From: Helicostylum pulchrum
Lineage: Eukaryota > Mucoromycota > Mucoromycetes > Mucorales > Mucoraceae
DNA: 64,000 nt
Reading direction: 5' to 3'
Assembly (NCBI GenBank): GCA_025677825.1
Contig: JAIXMO010000001.1
Span: 868,001 to 932,000 of the forward strand
Part shown: positions 48,996-60,669 of the stretch, piece by piece
Numbering within the stretch: the first letter of the stretch is position 1
Layout of the letters: the number at the start of each line of letters is the position of its first letter
Translations under genes and position numbers: made by a program
Notes under the pieces: model-generated
Seen by the model: only the letters and a program-made list of their open reading frames with translations
Database searches by the model: none
Told to the model about the DNA's origin: nothing

Positions 48996-51900
48996 ATTAT
49001 CAACAGTAAATGTATATTATGAGAACGGGAATAGTATGTAAAGCGTATTTGTTGTAAGGAAGGGGGGTAAGAAGAAACAAAAGAAAAAAAGGTCCGTGTT
49101 TATTAAGTGGAGATCCATACTGATGACGTATAATTTACTATTTTCGCACGCCTCGCTTTTTGCGTAGTTTATTTAAGCGCAAAGTAAACAGAAAAAAAAA
49201 ACGCCCTCTTTATCTCTTTTACTGCATATTCGGTATAATTACATGTCCGAGAACTTCAAGGTGGTCAGTTTGTAGTGTGGGGCCTTAAAAAAACCCTCTC
49301 TCTTTTGTCTCTTGTGTCTGGATTCTGCAACAGCCCAGGTGCAGCTTTCTCAAAAACATGGCACACCGTTAGGATATATATGTTTTTTTTTGTAGTGGCA
49401 ACTTTTTAGTATTTACTTGGTTTATTGAACGCGTCTTCACTGGTTTTGTTTAGGTAAATATACTATTATCTTATTATCTTCCTTGACATTAACTCTTTTT
49501 TTTTTGTATAGTAAGTTACTTTTGAAGTTGTCTCAAGGTAGAGTATAAACGAGATTGAGATTTAAGAAAACAAAAGTCTTTTGTCGCACCGTTAGGCTTG
49601 GGACCAGAGCTGGCTTCAACGTTGCATGTGACATTTTCTCATTTCCCGAGTCGCAAGTTACGAGACAAAGAGATGCCTACTAAACTAGATTGTTTTCTTT
49701 CCTGCCAAAATTGAAATCATTCTTACAGTTTATCTTGTGACTGCACTCTGATACTATCCTTGCGGGCTGTCTTTACACTGGAAACTCAATGCATTCGACG
49801 GGCAACTGGTGCAGTTCCTTAGCTGTGTCATACGGTATTGTCCTCAATCATCTTTTCTTTTTCTGTAATAGAAAAATATAGTTGATGGGTATCGGTTTGC
49901 TGGTTGAGTTAGAGGAATCTCGCGTGTCGACGTTTACGCCCGCCTCGTGCCTCTAAACTAGAGCCCTTACTGAAAAATCCTTTGCGCTCGTAATTGTAGG
50001 GGTGGCCTTTAGATTGGAAAATAAGAATATGTAGTATTATCTTATAAGTAGTTTTTTTTTGTGATGTAGTTTATTCTACTGATCAAATTAATCTACCGTT
50101 ACTTTTTTGGGAACAGAAGTACTCTCGCCTTCCCGTGGCTGCTTGTCCTGTTAGTAGCAAAGTATTCTTACTTTGTGAACCAATGATATATTTGCTAATA
50201 TATTAATAAGTCAATAAAATTGATAAAAGTAAAGCAAAAGATTTTATTATTCGAAAGGGATAAGAATGGCTATTTATATGAATGAGAAGATTTCAATGAC
50301 AGTTGAATCAGATGATGGTAAAATAGGGAGTTGTTCATAATAGTAATCATCATAACAAATATACAAGAAGTAACCCTTTTATGGAAGTGAACGAACCGAG
50401 TTGTCTGTGGTATTATTTGAGTGAACAGATCACGATAAATAAGAATAGGAAATCTGCGTAACAGTGTCACGGACATCTTTTATAAGGAAAATACACGCGG
50501 TATAGATTTACCCGTAGTAAATCTGTACTTGTCAAATAAAGCAGCAAAGCAGACTTCAAAATAGTAATTAAAAGGTGTGAATATATAGCGTGTATATATC
50601 AACCAAGAGGAGTACATTTTATTATTATTAGTATTGTTCAATAAATATTTTTATTTGAAATATAATAGCATCTGTCTCTATTTATAATAACCGATCCATA
50701 TTATGATCAATAACAATGTCGTCCCTAAACCATGATGACCCTCATTTGTCTATGGAATCAAGAAGTGGTCTAAACTAAGCGCCCAATACCGAATACGAGC
50801 ATGTTTACTAGAATGAAAGTAAAGGCAATGTCCCGATACTGCACATTTAAACTTCTTTTCAAGACAGATACGGAAGAGCTCGTCCGTTGTTGATAAAAAA
50901 AATATTACCAATGAGAGTGACGAGCGTTTGTGACGAAAAGCACAACCAGACAAGAAAATACTCTACCAAACAAGAAAAAAATATTTACCAGCAAGAAAAG
51001 ACTTATCAAGGTCCAATATTATTTATAATTGTACTGGCTTTTGAAAGCAAAAGGACAGAACGGCTGCTAGAGTGGTTTTTGACGAGCTGTTTGTCTCGTT
51101 CTCCCCTCCTCATTTACGAGCGGTTTGTGCAGTTTAACCTGGGTATAATGGCACACCAATCAAACGAATATCGAAAGGGTCGTAGTTGGAGGTATTCAGC
51201 CTTCTGATAAAAAACTTTAGCAGTTTGTTGACTCGTTCTTTTGTTCGATATTGCCAGTAATGTCAATGGTTTTGTAAAAGCAATGACCAACTTTTGATGA
51301 TTCTTCTTTCTGGCGAGTATATTCTACCTCGGTGGGTTTTGTCTCCTTCTCTCTCGTCCTCGTTTACGAGCGGTTCTTAGTTCAAGTATATAACACTTCA
51401 GCGGTAAGAAGCATGACAGCGGAAGAAAAGTAAGCCAACAGAAAGTAACCATTACGGAAGCACCACCAAGAAGCCATTCACCCATAAATAACCATCAGTA
51501 TAAGAAGATAATCTATTACTATGTATGTATTAGTATCAAGATCATCAGCTAAAGCATAATACGTTATATATTCTTACCATGAATAATCATAAATAATAAT
51601 GCATAAAAAAAAAATTAAAAAAAATGATAGATGATATATCTTGGGTTGATAAAACAGGTGGTCACTTTTCCGATCTATTTAATCATTTTTGTGTTTCACA
51701 CAAGAAAAAACGCGTAGAAAAGGGGTATAAGAAAATGTCTGTGTGTAAGTGAAGCAACTGTCCTTTAAGAAAAAGGGAAGTTGTGTAACAAAACAGATCT
51801 CCTTTTGGGCATAAAGGCCATCAAATAAAAATCCTTTCAGAGTAGTTTATTTATCGTATTATAGTTAGTCCAATGAGTGATATTTTCTGGAGTGAGTAGA

Positions 51901-53597
51901 ACACTTTCATATGAAAGATGAAAAAAGTCATGTGGAACATTGTTAAAATCGTGAACAGCAGGAAAAACATATTACCGTTTTTTTTTTTTTTTTTTAGACC
52001 CGATTTAATTCAATCGTATCGGCTTTAGAAGGTACTAGATCATGTACTATTTTGTAAGGTTTTCGCGCGAGATCGAATCGTGTTTTTTATTTGTAATAAT
52101 CCAATGTAATGTTTGCATCAATTGTTCTCATTAGTATATTAACTCTAATTAGTAGATGAGATAAAACTCCTCGTTGATTATAACTGCGACTTTTTGTATT
52201 AGCTAATAAAAACAAACGAAAAACCTACGACCATCTCGCCTGTAGATTTTCCAACTATCAAAAGCCTAGAGATACCAATTGGAATTGTTAAAGGGTCCGG
52301 TATAATAAATTATCCTGACTGAATGAGAATTATAGAATAATACAGTTTCACATTTTGATATTTGACGCTCAGTAACAAGTAAAAACGGAGAATTCAGTCT
52401 AAAAAATGTTTCTCCTTTGTTTATATGAAAGCCTAAAGTAAAACTTCGATTATTATAGACTTCAGCCCCGTTAAAAGCAGAGTACATTTAATACATACAG
52501 ACACGCATCGGCTATAAATATGTTCTTTGGATATTCTGTACAATTAAAAAAAGGGAACCAATATTTTTTTTTTTTTTACTATTGCAAAATGATCTAACTC
52601 AATTTGTATGCAGCTAGAAAATGCAAAAAAAAAACTTTAAAGCGTAATAATTATACACTTTAGAGTTAATAGACTGCAGCACAATACCCCCAGAGGCCAA
52701 AACAATGTCTGCAGCCGAGATTAATTGCTCATTTTTATGTATTCAGGTACATGCGTATTTGTCTTTTTTCAAATGCATATTTTTTTCTGATAAAAAACGA
52801 ATAGCAGGGATTGTCCAGTTATGGAAGTTTCCTCGATTATTATTTTTGCAATCGACAAATTTATGTCAGGCCTACATTTACGAAATACTATCTTTTAATT
52901 TTCTGTTTCTTAGAACTTCTTTTATTGTACATATATTAAAGACTTGTTAATAAAAGGGGTAAAAATCAAAAAGATAATTATGTTACACATTATGTATTTT
53001 ACATTACAGATACTATTGCTTAAATTGTCTTTTGGCGTCTAAGCTATTATCTTTTCACCAAGAGCTGAATGTAATATATGTATATAATGGCAATAATGGC
53101 GGACATACCTTTTACTACCTCAAAGTGCCCAGAACATCTCTTTTTTTTTTTCTTTTTTCTCACACCAGCGGAAAAAATAAAAGCTTTGCTGTTCCACATA
53201 TATTTATCCCGCCCCCAACCTGTGTATATGGTCTGTGATCTACCATATCAAGGGGAGAATAAAAATAATCCCCCACAAAAGAAATAGCCATTGTGTCACA
53301 ATACACACATACAAAAAATAGAATAGCAACGAACAACAAAATACGAAAAACGTCATGGAATTAGGTATACATGGATTATACGTCATTACTTCCAACTTAT
53401 TTCAGCAAGAACTTATGCGCAAAGATTTACGTCAGTGCTAATCGGTCATTGAAAACTAGTCTGATAAAAGAATAAAGTGTAGTTGATTTCATCATAACCA
53501 GTTTCAAATTTTTTTTTTGTCGAGTATATATAAATGCATATATTTTTTCCTCATTCTTATATTTCATATAATATTTATATTAAAACATAATTAAACA
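48996..53597. other. 4.6-kb gene-poor region
   Basis: The longest stretch here without a supported gene. ORFs up to 106 codons (for example 50887-51207, plus strand) lack recognisable families and splice partners. Two imperfect copies of a TCGTTTACGAGCGGTT-type block occur at about 51100 and 51360, suggesting a small local duplication. T runs, the YME1 promoter (left) and the promoter of the next gene (right) account for some of it. I see no tRNA or rRNA. Confidence 0.5.
53525..53534 (+). promoter_or_regulatory. TATA box of the LEA-like mitochondrial gene
   Basis: TATATATAAA lies 64 nt before the start codon, followed by a T-rich initiator zone. Strong TATA elements are rare in this window and fit an inducible or abundant product. 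Confidence 0.5.
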
Positions 53598-54145
53598 ATG
53601 TCTGCTTTCACATCTATCCGTCGTGCCGCTATCAACAATAAGCGCTTTTACACTACTGCACCTCCTCCTGCTGGACCTAAAGGTGGCCCAGGCAATGGAG
53701 GCCTCTTTTTATTTCTTGCTGCAGCCGGTGGAGCAGGATATTACTTGTATCAAAGAAGTTTAGGTAAGTCTTTTTTTTTAAAAAAAAAAAGAAAAAAAAA
53801 AGTTCACAAACCAACCAAATTTTGTTTATATATTTAGAAGCTAATAAGGGATCTATTGAAAAGAAGGGTGCAATTTTAGATCAAAAGATGAAGGAAACCA
53901 AACAAAAAGTAAATGAAAAGATCGAGGATACCAAGGCTAACTTTGAACAAAGTAAAGCAGAAACCAATCAAGCAGCACAAAATAAAGTCGAAGATGCCAA
54001 GGATAAGTTTCAAGATTTAAAAAAGGAAGGTGCTAATCAATTTGAGGCAACAAAACAAGCTGCTATTGAAAAGGGTGAAGAAGCTCAAAAGGTTGTCGGT
54101 GATAAAGTAGCTGACGCCGGTAAAAACATTAAGGATAGAGCTTAA
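53598..54145 (+). CDS. Predicted mitochondrial membrane protein with LEA-like amphipathic repeats
   Basis: Exons 53598-53763 and 53838-54145 give 157 residues. Residues 1-19 (MSAFTSIRRAAINNKRFYT) form a basic, hydroxylated presequence with a typical RFYT cleavage context. A Gly/Pro linker and one short membrane span (GGLFLFLAAAGGAGYYLYQ, about 34-52) follow. The remaining 100 residues are nearly all Lys, Glu, Ala, Asp and Gln in repeating 11-residue steps (KVNEKIEDTKANFEQSKAE), as in late-embryogenesis-abundant or apolipoprotein-like helices that bind membranes and protect against drying. No cysteine. The targeting is predicted from sequence, not known. I recognise no named orthologue. Confidence 0.8.
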
Positions 54146-54915
54146 TATTTTTTTTTTTTTACATATATATGCGTATACTCTATTATTTATAAATGATAAT
54201 AAAACCAATTTGAAAATACAAAGTTACACTTGAACAAAAAAAAATTAATGGGTTTCAATATGTTGTTGTCCTCCCATCGCTTTGATCATGATGTTCGTGT
54301 TCCCATATGGCGCATAGACGGACGGAAAAAAAAGAAGTGAAGTGTACTACTAACCGGGACGCTGCATTGGAAGATGGAAAAATAAAGTTAAATTTGTTAC
54401 ACTTTTTTTTTCTTATTGTGCACCATAGATTATTGCAGTAGTTGCCTTTTCAAGTATTGGGTTCGATCAGGGAGCACATATGTTTCCGGTCTCCGTTTTT
54501 TTTTTACACGCAAATCTATTTTTTCTCTACTAATATCGATTAAAAAAAAAAAAAGAAAAAAGAAAAGAGAAAAGATAGTAGACAGCTTGTATGATAAAAA
54601 AGAGATAGTTTATTATGTGAAGATTTATACAACAAAAACGTGGTAAATGAAAAAATAGTGGGTAAAAAGTTTTTTTTACTGTACAGTCTATTACATATAA
54701 AACGATGGAATTATATAATCCTCTTTTTTTTTCTCTCTTCTCTTTATTCTTTTTAAATTAAAAAAAAAAAGATATCCTTAATTCCTGTCCTTAACCTAGT
54801 AGCTCTCTCTCTCTCCTCTCTCCTCTCTTTCTTCCCTCTTTCTTCCCTCTCTTTCCTCATTTTCGGCCATTGTTGTGAGATAGTTAGTTAGATCATTATT
54901 ATACAGTGCAGAGAT
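54146..54915. other. Intergenic region with CT-rich leader
   Basis: Contains the 3' end of the LEA-like gene and the promoter of the F-box gene. A CT-rich microsatellite (54802-54859) lies 57-114 nt before the F-box start, probably in the 5' UTR. No further gene seen. Confidence 0.5.
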
Positions 54916-55761
54916 ATGAATCAAAAATCATTGCCACTAGATATTATACTTATAATTATACGACACTATGCAGAGCATTCGACCTTATATCAATTAGGAT
55001 TAACATGTCGCTCAATTTCTCCTCATGCTTTTTTACAATTATGGCAAATGCCTTACATAACTACCGCTGAATCGCTCGATCAGCTTTCTACTACACTATC
55101 ATTACCTTCACCGCATTTTCCTTATAAAGATTGGGTTACCGGTCTAGCTCTTCATATGATTGAACAAGAGGACGAATATACCTATCAATCCATCACACCA
55201 GGTATCTTTGGCAGTCTCTGCAATCTAAAGCTAGAAACCCTATCCTTGCTTCGAATGAATATCTCAATTAAAGATATCTCATACCATCAGTTTCTGAAAG
55301 CTCAACTAGATCAAGGCCTGTCAGAACTACATTTATACCAATGTACACCCATAACATTAGCTACTGTCTCTACCACGATTCAACAACACTCATGGGTACA
55401 TTTAAGATCGTTATGCATACATAATTGCTACCTAACAGATACACAAGTAGAACGTATGGTTCGATTCTGTCCTAGTTTACAGCTGTTGCGATTAGATGAA
55501 TGCGGGTGCTTATCTGACACCGCTATGCTGACGATTGCGCAGAATTGTTTACAATTAAACACACTAGTCGTCACACTACCTCGAAACATCGTCCAAAGCA
55601 ATATGATAACAGTACGCACTATTGAAGCTTTGCAAACACATTGTTTATTTCTAAAAAGGTTTATTTGTACTGGCCAAACCAGGATTTCTGAGTACGTAAA
55701 TAACAGTAATAACAGCACCAACTTTTATATAAGTGTTTCTGATCCTCATTCCTGGGCCTAA
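54916..55761 (+). CDS. F-box/LRR-type protein
   Basis: Intronless, 281 residues. The N-terminus reads SLPLDIILIIIRHYAEHSTL then YQLGLTCRSISPHAFLQLW, an F-box-like motif (about residues 5-45) that would bind Skp1 of an SCF ubiquitin ligase. The rest consists of leucine-rich steps: LETLSLLRMNISIKDI, LSELHLYQC, LRSLCIHNCYLTDTQVERMV, LQLLRLDECGCLSDTAMLTI and LNTLVVTL, in the style of AMN1/cysteine-containing LRRs that pick substrates. It is short for the family, with about six repeats. Many such genes exist in fungi, so no specific role is claimed. Confidence 0.78.
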   Translation: MNQKSLPLDIILIIIRHYAEHSTLYQLGLTCRSISPHAFLQLWQMPYITTAESLDQLSTTLSLPSPHFPYKDWVTGLALHMIEQEDEYTYQSITPGIFGSLCNLKLETLSLLRMNISIKDISYHQFLKAQLDQGLSELHLYQCTPITLATVSTTIQQHSWVHLRSLCIHNCYLTDTQVERMVRFCPSLQLLRLDECGCLSDTAMLTIAQNCLQLNTLVVTLPRNIVQSNMITVRTIEALQTHCLFLKRFICTGQTRISEYVNNSNNSTNFYISVSDPHSWA

Positions 55762-55922
55762 ATCTGTGCGCTGTTTCACTCTCTTATATAAAAATAAAAC
55801 TCTCCCCTTTTTGTGTGCTTTTTTTTATCTTCATTATGATGACGTCGGTCAATCATATCTTGGGCTTTTTTTTCTTTTTTTTTTGGTTGCTTTTTTTTCT
55901 TTATTAACATTTATATTTAAAT

Positions 55923-57051
55923 ATGCCTCCCAAAAGGACAGCCAGAGCTGCAAAGAAGGATAGATTAGTAAAGAGTACTGTAAAGAAAACAGAAGAAACT
56001 GTCGTAGAGGAAAAAATAACAGAAACGGTAAACACAGTTGAAGAGAGCACTAATGACCAAGAAAATACCAATGACGAAACAATGAATGAAACGATTGTAA
56101 AAACCGAATCCGTTGAAGAGATCTCAACACCAGAAGAACAAACTTCAACATCAACAAAGCGTAAATTTGAAGAATCAACTAGTAATTCTCTTGCTGATAG
56201 AATGGCAAAGTTAAAAGAGCTTAAACGACGTAGAGTATGTAGACAGAAACACACGATTTTATGTGATTTATTAAAAAAAAATATTATATTAGGCAACAGA
56301 AGTTGAGCAAGGTAATCGTAAAGATCGTAACCTTGAATTCCAAAGAGCAAAAGAGAATCCTAAATTGGAAGAAAAGAGTGAACGAAAGAAGGCAGAAGCT
56401 TTAAAGTTATTGGAAAAGCAAGAGGCACAAGACGCAGGAGAGGATTACGAACGTAAACAGTTTTGGAAGTACTCTGCTGAATCTGCTGCTGCTTGGGAAA
56501 AGAAGATGGCTAAAAAGGCTAAAATGGCTAATAATGGCTTCACAGGTAAATTACATGAAAAAAAACCTTTTTGGAATGTTGTAATTAAACCTATTTTAAA
56601 TAGATCATTCACAAGCTGCACATAAAAAATATATTCGACTCATGTCAGAGTTTAAACCAGATATGTCTGCTTATTCCGAAAAGAAACTTGCTGATATTGA
56701 ACGTGCTATTCGTAACGGAGAAGATCCTTCTGATATCTCTGCTATGGCCAACAGTTTAGATTATGCAAGACTTGACGACAAACCATCTGAAGAAGCCGTA
56801 AACAGATTAGCAGCTGAAACCAAGAAACAGTATGTTCTAATAACCGTATACTATCTTTTGTCACAAGTTAACACTTTATATATTTTAGAATTATACAACG
56901 TGAAACCAGATCTCGCGATCGTAAAGAAGAGAGCGATGATATTTCCTGGATCAATGAGAAGAATCGTGTCTTTAACCAAAAGATTGCAAGATTTTATGAC
57001 AAGTATACAAAAGAAATTCGCGAAAATCTCGAAAGAGGTACTGCCTTGTAA
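55923..57051 (+). CDS. SYF2: SYF2, spliceosome (NineTeen complex) factor
   Basis: Exons 55923-56234, 56293-56545, 56604-56829 and 56889-57051 give 317 residues. Syf2 joins the Prp19-associated complex and works in pre-mRNA splicing and in the release stage with Prp22. The N-terminal 75 residues are Glu/Thr-rich and disordered. From about residue 90 the family sequence runs: [72 protein letters not shown], and the C-terminus [20 protein letters not shown] to [12 protein letters not shown]. The last exon is needed to see this ending; reading through the final intron gives an unrelated tail. Converges with TBCK, 61 nt between the stops. Confidence 0.93.
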
Positions 57052-57112
57052 AGATAGTGGAATAACAAATGTTCTTAAGAAAATAAAAATAAAAATATGC
57101 ATAAAATATAGT

Positions 57113-60100
57113 TTATTTCTTTTTTAATGGAGGAGCTGCTTTACATCGCCACATAACAAAAGGAGGTTCGGATCCTTTTCCTTTTAATCCTGCGGTGGTT
57201 TGCTTTTGAGGACGACACGCGCATAAATGAGCAGACGTGTCTTTCATCGTCTCAAATGCTTCAATACTGCCTTGTAATAAAGCTGTTCGAGGGAAATTAT
57301 GTCTAACAAGATCAGAAACAAACTAAAAAAATAACAATTGCATAAATTGAGTCATTATTTTTTGAATATACGTTCATATATCACTAACCTCGGGTCCACC
57401 ATCGTTTGCAATGACAATATGATATTTGCGATTCAATTTCTTCAAGATATTAGCGTAACTAGATAATTGAGAGGCTACAACGTTCATAGAAGAAGGCGCA
57501 TGACCTTTCGTATATTCTGTTTCCGGGCGGATATCTAATACAAGTGAATAAGGAAGAATCTTGGGGAGATCTTTTACGCTAATTCGAGGAGCCAATTCAA
57601 TCTTTTTAGTTTCTATTGATACATGTTCATCCCACCATTGTTTTAACTGGCGAGAGAGAAAAAAAAGTTAGCTATTTTCTCTTTTTATTTAGGATACGTA
57701 TAGCATTACCTCTTTGTTATCTTGAGCAGAATCAGAAGTTTCAGGATCAGGCCCATGAACACGAGTAGAAATACTAGGTGGAGTCACCTTACACATATTC
57801 AAAGCACTTTGCACACACTTTTCAATATCTACTTTAGGAAAGCTATCCGAAAACAAGACAATACAGTCATTGAATTCGTATTCTAATAAAGTATCTCTGA
57901 TCTGACGCAAGATGGCAATACCAGCAAATAATGGTAATGAAGAAGGTCCAACCAACAACTTATCCCACAAGTGATATATCTTATCCAAAGGAAACACATC
58001 TATATACAGTTGTTAAAAAAAAGTTTTCAGTATAATTAAAGAAAAACTTACGTGTAAATAAGGTTAAAAACCATGGAATAGCATAAAGGTCAGGCATAAA
58101 GCCAATGGTATCTAAATGACTTGACAATTCGGGATCATGAAAACTTAACAAATGTCGAAATACAGCCAAGTATTCTTGAAGCACAGGTGTATTGTCAGAT
58201 AAGAAAAAGTTATTGAGGAATTTAGGAATGAATTTTTGTAAGCAAGCAAATGCGATTGCTTCATCGTTAAAGTTCAAGGTTAAAAATGGTGCGCATAATG
58301 AATCAAGACCTTGCCAATAGACCAAGTTTTTGTTGGCTGACACCCATGACTTTAATAATCGACGTAATTTTTCGTGCCCTGTTGAAGAGGCCAGTAGTTG
58401 GTTATACTGGTGGCATCGAGGGACGTCTACTTCGATCTGTCGTATACAGATGAGGTCAGTACGCCTGTTTTTTTGTGTATATATGTATATATTTATACCT
58501 GTCTATCAGCACCCATATCTATACATTTATTAATTTTATCATAAGCATGATCTAAATCACCTCGTACTCCCAGAACAGCAGCCCAAATCTTTCCTCGTAA
58601 CAGTGGCGGGATATCAACTTTAGCATGATGTAAAATTTCTCTTCGAGAAGCAGGGCATTGACGCAACAACTCTGAAAACAAAGTCTGACGATAGTATTGA
58701 TAATTTATATCTTGTTCTCTCAGGAACAAGGGTAACTTTGGCACACTAGGCTGTGCAGGTATTGAGGTTGTACTGTTCATAGAGATGGAGGAAGCGGAAC
58801 GAGATCTACCCATACCGGTCACGGATACAGTTCTACTTAACGACCTTGAAGAAGAAGAAGGCGTGGTAGGTACAGGTAATTCAGGAGAAGACGCCAAATC
58901 GTCTGCAAACAATAAATCGTTTTCATCTGAATCGTCCAAAGCCTCTAAGGCTTCACCGCGTTCCAATTGTCCTTCATCTTCCTCTATCAAAAAGTTAACA
59001 TCGTTTTCATCCACCAGCATAAAATAATCCGTGTCCCATTCAAATTTATCTGAGGCAGCTACTTTTTTACTGCCGTCTTCTAATCGTTGGTATAGTTCTT
59101 TAAATCCAAGCACATAAATGGCGTCAGAGTAGAGTTGGGCTGTGTCGTTGACTTTATCTCCAATCTCGGTACCGTCTGGCATCAAGCACACTCGAGGTAA
59201 TCGTTTAATAACTGGTGTAGATAGAAACACACCACGCTTCACTAAATCTAATTCAACATCTCCACCAGCCAGTTTCCATAAATTGTATACTTGGGATGCC
59301 GGTAATCCTGTCAACACACCAAGTCGGTCTTCTTGGCTAGCACTGTTCTTTGTATCAATTGTCTCGGGTTCTACAACATCTGATGCCAAGATCGGTCCTT
59401 CAATCCAATCAACGGATTCAACAGGCACAAGTGTCTCTCTATCAAAAAAGTCACTAGAAAGTGCCTGCGTTGTATCAAATCGATTCTCTTCATCTACGTC
59501 CAAACAACTCAACACAAACTGACGAAACGACCGCAATTGATCATCTTGGTCGTTATCTGTACCCTGTAAAAAGGCCAAAACGGATTTATTGATATCGAGT
59601 GATGCAATACCACTATGGTTCCAGACACTAGTTTTTGGGTTCTCTGTATGCCATTCTCTCAAGGTCATTAAGGAATCGAAAATAAGTCCAACATCACTGG
59701 TGGTCCAAAATGAATTGCGTGTATACTGTTCGACTAAAATAACACCGGTAGCCCAGATATCTCTTTTGTATGCTGATTTAGCTTCTAGACATTCAGGAGA
59801 TAAATAAGGTGGGTATCCAATGGGAAAATCTACGTCTCTTCCTCCACTTGTCATATAGTGTAATCCATATCCAAATAATTTTATATGGTTCTAATAATAG
59901 AGAAATATTAACATCGACGAAAAAAAAATCCATTTTGCAATTTACTTTAGTATCCAGCATTATATTGGTAGGAGATAGCGCGGCATGAATGATTCCATTT
60001 ACTGAAAGGAATTGTAATGCCGAGAGTATTTCATATGCCCATTGTCGTAGTACGGAAATACTAGATTATCTTTTCTTTTTTAGTGAAATCCCCCAGTTAA

Positions 60101-60562
60101 ATTCATTTTTTTTTATATTACCTAATAGCAGGTGGATGGTTCGAATCGAGATTACGAGCTTTTTGAAGTGAGGAATCATAATACTCTGAAACTACGAATA
60201 ATCGATCTAACAGGGCATAGTTTTTATTAGTTTTTTTTTAAAATTATGCAGTACATGGTTTTTTTTTTAGTTTACCGTGCTTTCCTCGATGAATTTCAAC
60301 ATATTCACAAAGATTAGGATGAATTAAAGTCTTTTTTAAAAAAATAGATTAGGTTACAACTTAAAATAACAGATTAAAAGAAACTTACTTTTAAATACTG
60401 AAATTGACCCATAATTTGGGAAGGAGCACTAAGAGCTAAATGACCTGACTGTGCCAAAGCTTCTGATACACGAGAAGACGCGACAAAGTTAACTGACGCT
60501 AACTTTGTATTATTTCGGTCTTGACAAAGTCTTAAATCGATGGCATTGGCAAATAAAGCCAT
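57113..60562 (-). CDS. TBCK: TBCK, pseudokinase-TBC-rhodanese protein
   Basis: Nine exons (60562-60389, 60330-60276, 60206-60122, 60060-59946, 59890-58499, 58436-58052, 57999-57710, 57646-57389, 57322-57113) give 987 residues (human 893). TBCK is part of the FERRY complex on early endosomes in animals and affects mTOR signalling; its fungal role is not known to me. The kinase-like domain (about 1-260) is inactive: HRD is replaced in [13 protein letters not shown] and DFG by LFG in [10 protein letters not shown]. The TBC domain (about 570-800) keeps both catalytic fingers, [11 protein letters not shown] (Arg) and [11 protein letters not shown] (Gln), plus IPWFLTLF and HLWDKLL. A rhodanese-like domain ([19 protein letters not shown]) lacks the active Cys (ANDGGPE). 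A Cys-containing tail ends it. Domain order fits TBCK. Confidence 0.92.
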
Positions 60563-60669
60563 TTTCTTGCTTTTTTAAAAAAAAAAATTGTTAAAGAGAA
60601 AAAAAAAGGAGAAGAAAAAAAAAAGAGGATGATATTTTTTATTAAGTTATTACTACACACAACTCCGCT

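Noticed and set aside
50887..51207. 106-codon plus-strand ORF in the gene desert
   Set aside because: No recognisable domain, signal peptide or homologue by eye, and part of it overlaps a small local duplication.
54440..54480. GGGTTCGATC block resembling a tRNA T-arm
   Set aside because: No matching acceptor stem, D-arm or anticodon stem could be drawn around it.
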